From: an uncultured Lachnospiraceae bacterium
Lineage (GTDB): Bacteria > Bacillota > Clostridia > Lachnospirales > Lachnospiraceae
Assembly: GCA_947243855.1 (NCBI GenBank)
Contig: CAMXIK010000002.1
Coordinates: 101,417 to 165,416, forward strand
Length of the DNA stretch: 64,000 bases
Direction of reading: 5' to 3'
This document shows positions 34,137 to 42,866 of the stretch, one piece after another (within the stretch, counting starts at the first letter, position 1; the number at the start of each line of letters is the position of its first letter). The position numbers were made by a program, and so were the translations under genes. Under the pieces are notes generated by a model, which was not told the DNA's origin, did no database searches, and saw only the letters and a list, made by a program, of their open reading frames with translations.

Positions 34137-34775
34137 ATGGACATTTATTTAATACGACACGGGGAAACTGATTGGAATAAGACGGGACGTTTACAGGGGC
34201 ATGCGGATATTCCGCTGAATGCGCACGGAAGGGTGCAGGTGGACGATGCGGTCAGGATATTGCGTAATATGGGGGTCCGCATGGACGCCATGGTTTCGAG
34301 TCCCCTTAAGAGGGCGCAGGAAAGCGCCGTGATTGCGGCGGCTTTGCTGAATTTTCCGAGGAACAGGATTATGACGGAAAATCTTTTGATCGAACGGGAT
34401 TTCGGGGAAGGCGAAGGCCTGACCATCAAGGAGGGAGAGATCCGTTATCCCGGCTGTGATTTTCCGGGCATTGAGCTTCATACGGATCTGGTGGCGAGAG
34501 CAGGCCGGGCTTTTCACAAGATTGTGGATTCCTGTAAAGGTGCGGAGCGGGTTCTTTTGGTGGCCCATGGGGCAATTTTATTTGCACTTTTAGAGGCGGT
34601 TTCCGAGACGCCCATTTCCTATAACGGACGGGCCGCCTGCATTGCGCAGGGCAGTATATACGGGATTCGTTATGTGGATGAAAAAGTCCGCTTTGCGAGA
34701 TACGAGGAGAGAGTGAACGCGTTTGTGGAGACGAATGCGGCCGAGATCGGGCGTGAGGCGATTATCTATATGTAG
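34137..34775 (+). CDS. Histidine phosphatase (phosphoglycerate mutase-like) family protein
   Basis: 212 residues. The catalytic signature LIRHGETDWN at the start has the phospho-accepting His, and the second His is in LLVAHGAIL. The pattern GRLQGHADIPLNAHG, SSPLKRAQESA and ERDFGEGEG is typical of the cofactor-independent-looking branch of histidine phosphatases that act on small phosphate esters (CobC/GpmB-like). The substrate cannot be told from sequence. ATG 34137 follows GAGGAG. It probably ends the dap unit or stands alone; the T-box leader begins about 120 bases further on. Confidence 0.92.
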   Translation: MDIYLIRHGETDWNKTGRLQGHADIPLNAHGRVQVDDAVRILRNMGVRMDAMVSSPLKRAQESAVIAAALLNFPRNRIMTENLLIERDFGEGEGLTIKEGEIRYPGCDFPGIELHTDLVARAGRAFHKIVDSCKGAERVLLVAHGAILFALLEAVSETPISYNGRAACIAQGSIYGIRYVDEKVRFARYEERVNAFVETNAAEIGREAIIYM

Positions 34776-34862
34776 TTTTGGAAAAATGGGTTGAAAGTAG
34801 GAGAGGCGGAGATAGCGGTTGTATTTTTTGGAGTACAAGATCCGGTTTTTGTTATAAAGGAC

Positions 34863-34890
34863 TTGCACATTGGAAAGAACTATGTTATAC
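34863..34890 (+). promoter_or_regulatory. Promoter of the aspS T-box leader
   Basis: TTGCAC (34863-34868), a 16-base spacer and TTATAC (34885-34890). Transcription would start near 34897, at the 5' end of the T-box element. Confidence 0.6.
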
Positions 34891-34896
34891 ATGTAT

Positions 34897-35222
34897 ACAA
34901 AGAAAATGCAATGAAGGAGACTCACCCTGAGGGAAGCGACAGGAATACGGCGTCACCGACTGAGAGCGCTGTTTGTGAAAGACGGGGATGGGAACACTCC
35001 GGAGCAGATTGCCTGAACCCGGCGCTGCGGTGGGAATATGCGCAGCATATGACGGGATTGTCATAAATGTGGCGGCTAGGGCAGTACGTTACACGCGTTA
35101 AGTGTTTGAGTGGGCAGAGCGGTTAACAATCTTGTCAGAGAGGTCGGTTTGCCAATGCGGGTGGTACCGCGGATAAAGAAATATCCGTCCCGGAATACAG
35201 GAATGTGTTCCGGGGTTTTTTA
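34897..35222 (+). promoter_or_regulatory. T-box riboswitch controlling aspS-gatCAB
   Basis: The T-box sequence GGGTGGTACCGCG is exact at 35159-35171, followed by a strong terminator at 35189-35222 and then aspS. The stem III-like segment (GCGTTAAGTG then GAGTGGGCAG, 35090-35115) also fits. Uncharged tRNA pairs with the specifier codon in stem I and with the TGGN bulge, letting transcription continue. Several GAC triplets lie in stem I, but I could not fix the specifier. The bulge base is T (TGGT), which pairs best with an A discriminator base; Asp and Asn tRNAs of bacteria usually have G, so a G-U pair is expected. Confidence 0.93.
35189..35222 (+). terminator. T-box regulated terminator
   Basis: An 11-bp stem, CCCGGAATACA (35189-35199) with TGTGTTCCGGG (35204-35214), GGAA loop, then GTTTTTT. 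It competes with the antiterminator formed by the T-box sequence. Confidence 0.92.
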
Positions 35223-35258
35223 TTTTCGGGACACCATATTGGAAAGGATGGTAAAGCT

Positions 35259-37010
35259 ATGACAATCAAAAACAAGTACAGGGACGTCACATTACAGGAA
35301 ATCAGTGAGGCCGACATTGACAAAGAACTGCGCGTGGCGGGATGGATTGAGAATATCAGGGATCACGGCGGCGTGTCCTTTGTGGATTTGCGGGATATGT
35401 ACGGGGTGCTGCAGGTGGTGATGCGGGACACTTCTTTGCTGGAAGGCCTGACGAAAGAAATGAGCGTTTCCATAGAAGGGCTGATTGAGAAGAGGGACGA
35501 GGAGACTTACAACCCCAGAATCCCGACGGGCACCATCGAAATGGAGGCTCATAAGGTGGATGTGCTTGGCAAAGTTTATAAACAGCTTCCGTTCGAGATC
35601 ATGACGTCGAAAGAGACAAGGGAGGATGTGCGCTTGAAATACCGTTATCTCGACCTGCGCAACCAGAAGGTGAAAGATAACATTGTGTTCCGCTCCCAGG
35701 TGATCGCTTTTCTGCGGGAGAAGATGACGGAACTGGGATTTTTGGAGATTCAGACGCCGATTCTGTGCGCTTCCTCTCCGGAAGGCGCAAGAGACTATAT
35801 TGTACCGTCAAGAAAGTATAAAGGGAAGTTTTACGCCCTGCCGCAGGCGCCCCAGCAGTTTAAACAGCTTTTGATGGTGTCTGGCTTTGACAAATATTTT
35901 CAGATCGCGCCCTGTTTCAGGGACGAGGATGCAAGGGCCGACCGGTCCCCCGGCGAGTTCTATCAGTTAGATTTCGAAATGAGCTTCGCCACGCAGGAAG
36001 ATGTGTTCCGGGTGGGGGAGGAAGTGCTCTCGGCAGCGTTTGAGAAATTTGCGCCGGAAGGGTATGAAGTGACGAAAGCGCCTTATCCGATTATCAGCTA
36101 TAAACAGGCCATGCTGGAATTTGGCACGGATAAGCCAGACCTGAGAAATCCGCTGCGGATTATAGATCTGACGGACTTCTTTCAGGCTTGTACTTTTAAG
36201 CCCTTTCACGGCAGGACAGTCCGGGCGATCAAGGTTCATGCGGAAATGTCCAAGGGTTTTCATGAGAAGCTGTTAAAATTTGCAACGGATATGGGCATGG
36301 GCGGACTCGGTTATCTGGAAGTGGCCGATGACTTAAGTTATAAAGGCCCCATCGACAAGTTTATTCCCGAGGAGAAGAAAGGGGAGCTTCGGGAATTGGC
36401 AGGGCTTGCCGCTGGCGATACCATTTTCTTTATGGCGGATAAGGAGGAGCGGGCGGCCTACTATGCGGGACAGATTCGCACGGAGCTGGGGCAGAAACTC
36501 GATCTGATCGAGAAAAATGCGTACCGTTTCTGCTATATCAATGATTTCCCGATGTTTGAGCGGGACCCGGAGACAAAGCAGATCGGGTTTACCCACAATC
36601 CCTTTTCCATGCCGCAGGGCGGTTTGGAAGCGCTTAACACGATGGACCCGTTGGAGGTGCTGGCTTATCAGTATGATATTGTCTGCAACGGCGTGGAGCT
36701 TTCCTCCGGCGCGGTGCGAAACCACGATATGGAGATTATGGAGAAAGCCTTTGCCATTGCGGGGTACGACGAGGAGACGTTAAAGACGAAATTCGGCGCT
36801 CTTTACAACGCCTTTCAGTTCGGCGCGCCGCCCCATGCAGGCATGGCGCCGGGAGTGGATCGCATGATTATGCTGCTTCGAGGCGAAGAAAATATCAGGG
36901 AAGTCATTGCTTTCCCCATGAGCGGTTCCGCGCAGGATCTGATGTGCGGCGCGCCGGGGGATGTGACGGAGCAGCAGCTTAGGGAAGTGCATATTAAGGT
37001 GAGGGCGTAG
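35259..37010 (+). CDS. aspS: Aspartate-tRNA ligase
   Basis: 583 residues, class II bacterial-type AspRS. The N-terminal OB fold (RVAGWIENIRDHGGVSFVDL), motif 2 (FRDEDARADRSPGEFYQLDF), the bacterial GAD insertion (about 280-410) and motif 3 (GMAPGVDRMIMLLRGEENIR) are clear. It charges tRNA-Asp. Because gatC, gatA and gatB follow, it may be non-discriminating and also charge tRNA-Asn with Asp, which GatCAB then amidates; no residue that settles this was identified. ATG 35259 follows GGAAAGG after the T-box terminator. gatC begins 48 bases after its stop. Confidence 0.97.
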   Translation: MTIKNKYRDVTLQEISEADIDKELRVAGWIENIRDHGGVSFVDLRDMYGVLQVVMRDTSLLEGLTKEMSVSIEGLIEKRDEETYNPRIPTGTIEMEAHKVDVLGKVYKQLPFEIMTSKETREDVRLKYRYLDLRNQKVKDNIVFRSQVIAFLREKMTELGFLEIQTPILCASSPEGARDYIVPSRKYKGKFYALPQAPQQFKQLLMVSGFDKYFQIAPCFRDEDARADRSPGEFYQLDFEMSFATQEDVFRVGEEVLSAAFEKFAPEGYEVTKAPYPIISYKQAMLEFGTDKPDLRNPLRIIDLTDFFQACTFKPFHGRTVRAIKVHAEMSKGFHEKLLKFATDMGMGGLGYLEVADDLSYKGPIDKFIPEEKKGELRELAGLAAGDTIFFMADKEERAAYYAGQIRTELGQKLDLIEKNAYRFCYINDFPMFERDPETKQIGFTHNPFSMPQGGLEALNTMDPLEVLAYQYDIVCNGVELSSGAVRNHDMEIMEKAFAIAGYDEETLKTKFGALYNAFQFGAPPHAGMAPGVDRMIMLLRGEENIREVIAFPMSGSAQDLMCGAPGDVTEQQLREVHIKVRA

Positions 37011-37058
37011 TTCTTCCGGCATTGCGAAGGATTACAGTATCTGAGAAATGAGGTAACT

Positions 37059-37352
37059 ATGGCGAATATCATAAGCGATGAGACAATCGAATATGTAGGC
37101 ATTCTTGCCAAGCTGGAACTGTCTGACGAGGAGAAGGAGCAGGCCAAGTCGGACATGGGCAGAATGTTGGATTATATTGATAAGCTGGGGGAACTGGACA
37201 CGACGGATGTGGAGCCGATGTCCCATGTGTTTCCCGTGCAGAATGTGTTCCGCGAGGATGTGGTGACCAATGGGGATGATAGAGAACAACTGTTATCTAA
37301 CGCGCCTCAGGAGAAGGACGGGATGTTTATGGCGCCGAGGACGTTCGAATAA
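37059..37352 (+). CDS. gatC: Asp/Glu-tRNA amidotransferase subunit C
   Basis: 97 residues, the normal size. GatC wraps around GatA and GatB and helps fold the complex. Features: [20 protein letters not shown], then [20 protein letters not shown] and the C-terminal [20 protein letters not shown]. It is the second gene of the T-box controlled aspS operon. AGGTAACT precedes the start and 14 bases separate it from gatA. Confidence 0.95.
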   Translation: MANIISDETIEYVGILAKLELSDEEKEQAKSDMGRMLDYIDKLGELDTTDVEPMSHVFPVQNVFREDVVTNGDDREQLLSNAPQEKDGMFMAPRTFE

Positions 37353-37366
37353 GGGGTGAAAAGAAT

Positions 37367-38812
37367 ATGGCGATTACAGACATGACCGCAGTACAGCTTG
37401 CGGCCGCAATCAAGGCGGGAGAAACCACCGCGGTGGAGGCTGCAGAGGCTGTGCTTGCGCAGATTGAAAAAGAAGATAAAAAGTACAACTGTTATGTAAC
37501 TGTGGACAGGGAAGGGGCGCTGGCACAGGCCAAGAGCGTGCAGGAGCAGATTGAGACGGGAACGCTGACGGGGCCGCTGGCGGGCGTGCCGGTGGCGGTG
37601 AAGGACAATCTCTGTACGGAGGGACTGCTTACCACCTGTTCTTCAAAAATTCTGTATAATTTTGTGCCCACTTACACGGCGGAGGCCGTGAAGAATTTAA
37701 AACAGGCGGGGGCGGTGATTCTTGGCAAAACCAATATGGACGAGTTTGCCATGGGCTCCACTACGGAAACCTCGGCCTATGGACCCACGAAAAATCCGAG
37801 AAATCCGGAATATGTGCCGGGCGGTTCTTCCGGCGGCTCTGCGGCGGCGGTGGCAGCAAATGAGTGTACTTACGCCATTGGTTCCGATACGGGCGGTTCC
37901 ATCAGACAGCCGGCTTCCTACTGCGGCGTTGTGGGCATGAAACCTACTTACGGCACAGTGTCCCGCTATGGACTGATTGCCTACGGCTCTTCCTTAGATC
38001 AGATCGGCCCGCTGACAAAGGACGTGACGGACTGCGCCACTGTGTTGGAGGCGCTTGCTTCCCACGACGAGAAGGACTCTACCTCTATTGCCAGAGATGA
38101 CACGGATTTTACTTCGGCCTTGACGGAAGATGTGGCAGGACTCCGCATCGGCATCCCTAACGATTATCTGGGGGAGGGGCTTGACGACGAGGTGAAGACG
38201 GCTGTCCTACAGGCGGCGGGAGCGCTTGAGAAAAAGGGCGCGGTTGTGGAACGGTTTGATTTGAGTCTGGTGGATTATGCGATCCCAGCTTACTATACGA
38301 TAGCGGCGGCGGAGGCAAGCTCGAATTTGGAGCGGTTCGACGGCATTAAGTACGGCTACCGCGCAGAGGAGTATGCGGGTCTTCACAATATGTACAAAAA
38401 ATCCCGTTCGGAGGGGTTTGGCGAGGAAGTGAAGAGGCGCATTATGCTGGGTTCCTTTGTGCTGAGTTCCGGCTACTACGACGCATATTACTTAAAGGCG
38501 TTGAAAGTAAAAGCGTTGATTAAGAAAGCGTTTGACGAAGCCTTTGCGAAGTACGATATCATACTCGGCCCCGTGGCTCCCACTACAGCTCCCAAGCTGG
38601 GGGAAAGTCTGACGGACCCGATACAGATGTATCTGGGAGATATTTATACCATAGCCGTTAATTTGGCGGGTCTGCCGGGAATCAGCGTGCCTTGCGGACA
38701 GGACGGTAAGGGGCTGCCCATTGGTCTGCAGATGATCGGGGACTGTTTTCAGGAGAAGAAGCTGATTCGGGCGGCGTATACTTATGAGCAGGAGGTGGGC
38801 AGGCATGAATAA
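37367..38812 (+). CDS. gatA: Asp/Glu-tRNA amidotransferase subunit A
   Basis: 481 residues, the glutaminase subunit that releases ammonia for the amidation of Asp-tRNA-Asn or Glu-tRNA-Gln. It carries the amidase signature: the catalytic Lys in VAVKDNLCTEG, the Gly/Ser-rich GGSSGGSAAAVA and the cis-Ser and nucleophile Ser in GSDTGGSIRQPA. The C-terminal GLPGISVPCGQDGKGLPIGL is standard. Its 3' end overlaps gatB by 8 bases, so translation is coupled. Confidence 0.97.
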   Translation: MAITDMTAVQLAAAIKAGETTAVEAAEAVLAQIEKEDKKYNCYVTVDREGALAQAKSVQEQIETGTLTGPLAGVPVAVKDNLCTEGLLTTCSSKILYNFVPTYTAEAVKNLKQAGAVILGKTNMDEFAMGSTTETSAYGPTKNPRNPEYVPGGSSGGSAAAVAANECTYAIGSDTGGSIRQPASYCGVVGMKPTYGTVSRYGLIAYGSSLDQIGPLTKDVTDCATVLEALASHDEKDSTSIARDDTDFTSALTEDVAGLRIGIPNDYLGEGLDDEVKTAVLQAAGALEKKGAVVERFDLSLVDYAIPAYYTIAAAEASSNLERFDGIKYGYRAEEYAGLHNMYKKSRSEGFGEEVKRRIMLGSFVLSSGYYDAYYLKALKVKALIKKAFDEAFAKYDIILGPVAPTTAPKLGESLTDPIQMYLGDIYTIAVNLAGLPGISVPCGQDGKGLPIGLQMIGDCFQEKKLIRAAYTYEQEVGRHE

Positions 38813-40238
38813 ACAATACGAGACGGTAATCGGCCTTGAGGTGCATGTGGAATTGGCTACTAAGACGAAGATTTTCTGCGGCTGTTCCACCGCTTTTGGG
38901 GCGCAGCCGAACACCCAGACCTGCCCGGTATGTACGGGAATGCCCGGTTCCCTGCCGGTTTTGAATAAACAGGTTCTGGAATATGCCATAGCGGTGGGGC
39001 TTGCCACAAATTGCAATATCACTAGGTATGCTAAATTTGATAGGAAAAACTATTTTTATCCCGATAATCCGCAGAATTACCAGATTTCCCAGCTCTACCT
39101 TCCCATCTGCCGAAACGGCGGCGTGGAGATCGAGACTGCGGAGGGCGGCGTAAAGACGGTGGGCATTCATGAGATACACATGGAGGAGGATGCCGGAAAG
39201 CTGATTCATGACGAGTGGGAGGACTGTTCTCTGGTGGATTACAACCGCTCCGGTGTGCCGCTCATTGAGATTGTCTCCGAACCGGACATGAGAAGCGCCG
39301 AGGAGGTTATCGCCTATTTGGAGAAGCTTCGTCTGGTGATCCAGTATCTGGGCGCATCCGACTGTAAATTGCAGGAAGGCTCCATGCGCGCGGACGTAAA
39401 CCTCTCCGTCAGGGAGGCAGGAGCGAAGGAGTTCGGAACCAGAACGGAGATGAAGAACTTAAACAGCTTCAAAGCGATCACCAGAGCCATCGAGGGAGAG
39501 AGAGACAGGCAGATCGATTTGATAGAATCGGGAGAGAGCGTGGTGCAGGAGACCAGAAGATGGGACGATACGAAGGGCGAGTCCTATGCGATGCGGAGCA
39601 AGGAGGACGCGCAGGATTACCGGTATTTTCCTGATCCCGACCTGACGCCCATCAGCGTGAGCGAGGAAATGCTTGCCGAGATCCGGGCGAAACAGCCGGA
39701 GTTTCGGACTGAGAAAATGAAACGCTATAAAGCGGAATTTGATATTCCCGATTATGACATTGAGATTATTACGGGGGAAAAGCCGCTGGCGGATCTCTTT
39801 GAGGCCACTGTGGCTCTTGGCGGCCAGCCGAAGAAGGTTTCTAATTGGCTGATGGGGGAGACCCTGCGCCTGATGAAGGAGCGGGAGACGGACGCTTCCG
39901 ATCTGTGCTTCTCCCCGGAACATCTGGCGAAACTGATCGGTCTTACAGAGCGGAAAGAGATTAACAGTTCGGTGGCCAAAGAAGTTTTTGAGGTCATGTT
40001 CGAGAAGGATATTGATCCGGAAATTTATGTGGAGGAGAAGGGCCTAAAGACCGTTACCGACGAGGGAGCGCTTAAGAAAACCGTGGAGGAAGTGATTGCG
40101 GCAAATCCGCAGTCCGTGGAGGATTACCGAAACGGCAAGGAAAAGGCGATCGGATTCCTTGTGGGGCAGACTATGAAAGCCATGAAGGGCAAAGCCGATC
40201 CCGGCGCTGTCAATCAGATGTTGAAGGAACTACTGTAA
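38805..40238 (+). CDS. gatB: Asp/Glu-tRNA amidotransferase subunit B
   Basis: 477 residues, the kinase and tRNA-binding subunit that activates the misacylated tRNA and uses ammonia from GatA. It has the N-terminal TVIGLEVHVELATKTKIFCG, the zinc and active-site area (CPVCTGMPGSLPVLN), DFDRKNYFYPD-like YAKFDRKNYFYPDNPQNYQI and the C-terminal YqeY domain (GFLVGQTMKAMKGKADPGAV). ATG 38805 overlaps the gatA end; the frame upstream is not needed. The last 9 bases overlap the end of a convergent gene. Confidence 0.97.
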   Translation: MNKQYETVIGLEVHVELATKTKIFCGCSTAFGAQPNTQTCPVCTGMPGSLPVLNKQVLEYAIAVGLATNCNITRYAKFDRKNYFYPDNPQNYQISQLYLPICRNGGVEIETAEGGVKTVGIHEIHMEEDAGKLIHDEWEDCSLVDYNRSGVPLIEIVSEPDMRSAEEVIAYLEKLRLVIQYLGASDCKLQEGSMRADVNLSVREAGAKEFGTRTEMKNLNSFKAITRAIEGERDRQIDLIESGESVVQETRRWDDTKGESYAMRSKEDAQDYRYFPDPDLTPISVSEEMLAEIRAKQPEFRTEKMKRYKAEFDIPDYDIEIITGEKPLADLFEATVALGGQPKKVSNWLMGETLRLMKERETDASDLCFSPEHLAKLIGLTERKEINSSVAKEVFEVMFEKDIDPEIYVEEKGLKTVTDEGALKKTVEEVIAANPQSVEDYRNGKEKAIGFLVGQTMKAMKGKADPGAVNQMLKELL

Positions 40239-41054
40239 AAGATATTCCAGAAACTGCAATGCCAGTTTGGGATTTTCAACCGACAGGGGAATACCGATCA
40301 CCACTTCGGATGGGTGTCCCTGAAAGGTGTAGTCCAATTCGTCGAGATAGTCATAGTAACCGGCCTCGGCCAGTTTATTGCCTGTTTTGGGAATACAGAT
40401 ACCGACGGCAATCGGTTTTTCCATGGCGGAGGGGTCCCGATGGTCGATGATCTTTTGGTAAACTTCGGCCTGTGCGGCTTCCAACTCTTCTAAGGTGCTG
40501 CCGACTTCCGCCTCAAAGTCGGCGGCGTCTGTGTAATAGAAATAGTCGGCATAGGGGGCAAGTTCTTCCGCGCTGAAAGCATCGGTGAGCACATAAAAAT
40601 TTTCCAGGCGGGCGTAGCTCTCGAAGGTTTCGGTATCCGCCACGATGGCGTGGATATCCCCAACCTGCATCATGGCTGCCATTTTTTGGCGGTTGGCCAG
40701 TTCGTACTGGTCGCCCCCGCCGGCGGAAATGTCCGTAGTGGTGTCGATATTTACCTGATACGCCTCCGGATCAATTCCGGCATACTCTAGAAATTCACTG
40801 GCCCACAGAGCGGGAGTATCACGGTTTTCCTCCGAATCCGCCGCGTTTAACAGGACAGTATAAAAGGCGTAGGGTTTGTTGGAAAGGTAGGAATTGATAA
40901 AACTGATGAGAAAGATAATAATACACACTGCCGCAATGGTGTGTACTTTATAGTAGTCCCAGAAATAGGAAAGTTTCTCCTTAAAATTCATGGTTGCAAA
41001 CGCTTTTTTCTGTTGTTCCCTGATTTCTTCAGCGACCGATGGTTGTGATGACAT
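40230..41054 (-). CDS. Single-pass membrane protein with periplasmic-binding-like domain, unknown
   Basis: 274 residues on the reverse strand. A cytosolic N-terminal stretch (about 1-38) is followed by one membrane helix (about 39-60, HTIAAVCIIIFLISFINSYL) and an extracellular domain of about 210 residues (ASEFLEYAGIDPEAY, AMMQVGDIHAIVADTETFES, PYADYFYYTDAADFE, SEVVIGIPLSVENPKLALQF). The last part resembles the fold of extracellular solute-binding proteins, but I name no family. AAGGAGAAGG precedes the start. It overlaps the 3' end of gatB by 9 bases. Confidence 0.8.
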   Translation of the reverse strand: MSSQPSVAEEIREQQKKAFATMNFKEKLSYFWDYYKVHTIAAVCIIIFLISFINSYLSNKPYAFYTVLLNAADSEENRDTPALWASEFLEYAGIDPEAYQVNIDTTTDISAGGGDQYELANRQKMAAMMQVGDIHAIVADTETFESYARLENFYVLTDAFSAEELAPYADYFYYTDAADFEAEVGSTLEELEAAQAEVYQKIIDHRDPSAMEKPIAVGICIPKTGNKLAEAGYYDYLDELDYTFQGHPSEVVIGIPLSVENPKLALQFLEYLLQ

Positions 41055-41177
41055 AGAACCTTCTCCTTACATTTTAAACCGTTTCTTCTATGATAAATAC
41101 TATCCAAACGGATGTCAATGAGAGAAGAATTGTGTTTGTGTGAAATTTTCATAAACAGGCGGAGAAAGGAGTGGACG

Positions 41178-41537
41178 TTACGTCGGATGATTCATCGAGT
41201 TGCGCATGGACAGCAGCTCATAATAGTCAAGCAGCGCGTCTGTATTGTGGCGGTCCAGTTCTAAAGTGGTGTTCATGAGATCGCTCACGGTATAGTCGGC
41301 GGATAAGCGCTTGTTCAGGGCGCTGAAATTTGCTTTATATCTGGTTCTCTGTAACAGATAATCGGTAGACACATCATAGAAATCCGCCAGTTTAACCAGC
41401 GTTTTGAGATCGGGAGTGTGGACGCCGCGTTCATAGTTGGAGATGGCGCCTATGCTCAGATTCAGGTAAGCGGCGAGTTCTTTTTGTAAAATGCCTCTTT
41501 CTTTGCGCAGTTTCGCTAAAAATTCACCAAATTCCAT
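41178..41537 (-). CDS. XRE-family helix-turn-helix regulator
   Basis: 119 residues. The first 65 residues form a Cro/C1-type HTH (LAKLRKERGILQKELAAYLN then LSIGAISNYERGVHTPDLKT) ending in the SinR-like LADFYDVSTDYLL. The C-terminal 45 residues are helical and may dimerise. It should bind DNA as a repressor; possible targets are its own promoter or the palindrome at 41787-41800 ahead of the Panacea gene. GGAGGATA precedes the start on the reverse strand. It is read away from the toxin-antitoxin-like pair. Confidence 0.93.
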   Translation of the reverse strand: MEFGEFLAKLRKERGILQKELAAYLNLSIGAISNYERGVHTPDLKTLVKLADFYDVSTDYLLQRTRYKANFSALNKRLSADYTVSDLMNTTLELDRHNTDALLDYYELLSMRNSMNHPT

Positions 41538-41772
41538 TTTTATCCTCCATGTCAGGGCAGCCTGCTGCGATGACAGTTTTTTCTATGTGTAAATGTGCCG
41601 CGTCTAAGCAGGCGGTAATGCTGACTCTACTGTACATGATTTCATGGGAAATAGAATGAAAATATATATAACGCATAAAAAATGGAAAAATATGGCAGAA
41701 AAGTTTATAAAATGTGAAATTTGGAAAACGATATGTGAAGTGGAAAAATATGGAAGAAGGGAGGGCGGAGGA
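41538..41772. other. A/T-rich intergenic region ahead of the Panacea module
   Basis: About 235 bases, with several runs resembling ATGGAAAAATATGG (near 41680-41695 and 41740-41755) that could be degenerate repeats. It holds the promoter of the reverse-strand XRE gene, which I could not place with confidence. No gene was seen. Confidence 0.4.
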
Positions 41773-41802
41773 TTGACAACTGAACTTATATCATGATATA
41801 GT
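41773..41802 (+). promoter_or_regulatory. Promoter with palindromic operator of the Panacea toxin-antitoxin-like operon
   Basis: TTGACA (41773-41778), an 18-base spacer and TATAGT (41797-41802). A perfect 14-base palindrome, TATATCATGATATA (41787-41800), covers the spacer and the first half of the -10. A repressor dimer bound there would block polymerase. Candidates are the divergent XRE protein or the antitoxin itself. Confidence 0.7.
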
Positions 41803-41808
41803 TAACAT

Positions 41809-41919
41809 ATCGTTGATGAGTTCTTTAGAGGCACCGCAATTTCAGTAATGGTTAGGTGCTAGAATGATTTGTAGACGATTGATAACAATATTTTAGCAGG
41901 CTTTTATGTCTGCTTTTTT
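41809..41919 (+). ncRNA. Structured, terminator-ended leader or small RNA ahead of the Panacea gene
   Basis: From the predicted transcription start to a terminator hairpin. GCACC (41831-41835) pairs with GGTGC (41855-41859), extended by TTCT (41821-41824) with AGAA (41861-41864). The terminator is AGCAGG (41895-41900) with TCTGCT (41909-41914) including a G-U pair, followed by six T (41914-41919). The Panacea start lies only 22 bases after the T-run, so the operon can be transcribed only by reading through, or this is an independent small RNA of about 110 bases. It fits none of the RNA classes I know. Confidence 0.5.
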
Positions 41920-41940
41920 CATATGGAAAGGAGGATTATG

Positions 41941-42438
41941 ATGCTGAAGGGTGTGGATGTGGCCATTTACTTTTTGAGCCTTGATAAAAAGCAGGATGTT
42001 TTCAATAAGGAAATTCTTGTGAAAAACGGGAGAAAGTTTTATGTAGGAAATGCACGGCTTAACAAATATTTGCACATGGCGCAGAATATTTATATTGCGA
42101 AATACGGAAAACCACTTATGGATTCTGTATTTTATGCGTATGACAATGGCGCGGTAGACCCAAATGTGCAGGAAAAATATTCTGTACTGTTAAATATGCG
42201 AAATAATCCGGTGTCTATAGGGGAAGATGAAAAAAAATATCTTGACAGTATTTATGATGCATTCAAGAATGCGCCGCTTGATGAACTGATAGAACTTTCG
42301 CATGAAGATCCGGAGTGGATTGATAAACACGGATACTATAAAAAAGAAGATCAAATTATGGATTCTATGGCACGTAAAGAAGAATATGCGGAACAATATG
42401 CAGATATGATAAAAGTGTTAGAGAGGATGCGCGCATGA
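41941..42438 (+). CDS. Panacea (DUF4065/SocA-like) domain protein, probable antitoxin
   Basis: 165 residues. The Panacea-type pattern is seen in VDVAIYFLSLDKKQDVFNKE, ARLNKYLHMAQNIYIAKYGK and DSVFYAYDNGAVDPNVQEKY. The domain is known as a versatile antitoxin that pairs with many unrelated toxins. ATG 41941 has AAGGAGG 6 bases upstream; ATGs at 41938 and 41923 are in frame but worse placed. It overlaps the next gene by 4 bases (ATGA), the usual coupling of toxin-antitoxin pairs, and has a palindromic promoter. Confidence 0.88.
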   Translation: MLKGVDVAIYFLSLDKKQDVFNKEILVKNGRKFYVGNARLNKYLHMAQNIYIAKYGKPLMDSVFYAYDNGAVDPNVQEKYSVLLNMRNNPVSIGEDEKKYLDSIYDAFKNAPLDELIELSHEDPEWIDKHGYYKKEDQIMDSMARKEEYAEQYADMIKVLERMRA

Positions 42439-42863
42439 TAGAAGTAGGGCAGGTTCTCTCTTTGAAAATGCGGTTTAATAATAGCGGTTTGATTTCCAAA
42501 ACAAGGCATCCATACCTTGTAGTTGAAATAAACGATGAATTCGGCACAGTAGAGATCGCACAGTTGGATTCCTTAAAAGGAAAGGAATACAAGGCTGCAA
42601 GAAAGAGCAATAAAGTAATATACAATAATAATCCGGATGAAACTGTGATTGATACAGACAGCTATATTCAGATGGATAACACATTTCTTTTGGAAAATCA
42701 TGACGGATTAGAAAAATATAGAAGGCAGGAAGATAAGCTTAGTGAAGTGAAATTAAAAGATGCCATATACGCATACAAAGAGTACCATAGGAAAAATGAG
42801 ATAGACGAGGACAAGCAAGTTTATCTATCGAAGGATGAATTATCGAAGTTGCAGCATATATAA
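42435..42863 (+). CDS. PemK/MazF-like protein, probable toxin partner of Panacea
   Basis: 142 residues. The N-terminus (IEVGQVLSLKMRF, then KTRHPYLVVEINDEFGTVEI) resembles the SH3-like barrel start of MazF/PemK ribonucleases (G-x-V then RHPYLVV), and TDSYIQMDNTFLLENHDGL would be the following strands. A charged helical tail follows. In MazF toxins this fold cuts mRNA; catalytic residues are not conserved clearly enough here to assert activity. The start overlaps the Panacea gene by 4 bases. As the downstream partner of a Panacea gene it is the predicted toxin. Confidence 0.75.
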   Translation: MIEVGQVLSLKMRFNNSGLISKTRHPYLVVEINDEFGTVEIAQLDSLKGKEYKAARKSNKVIYNNNPDETVIDTDSYIQMDNTFLLENHDGLEKYRRQEDKLSEVKLKDAIYAYKEYHRKNEIDEDKQVYLSKDELSKLQHI

Positions 42864-42866
42864 ATT

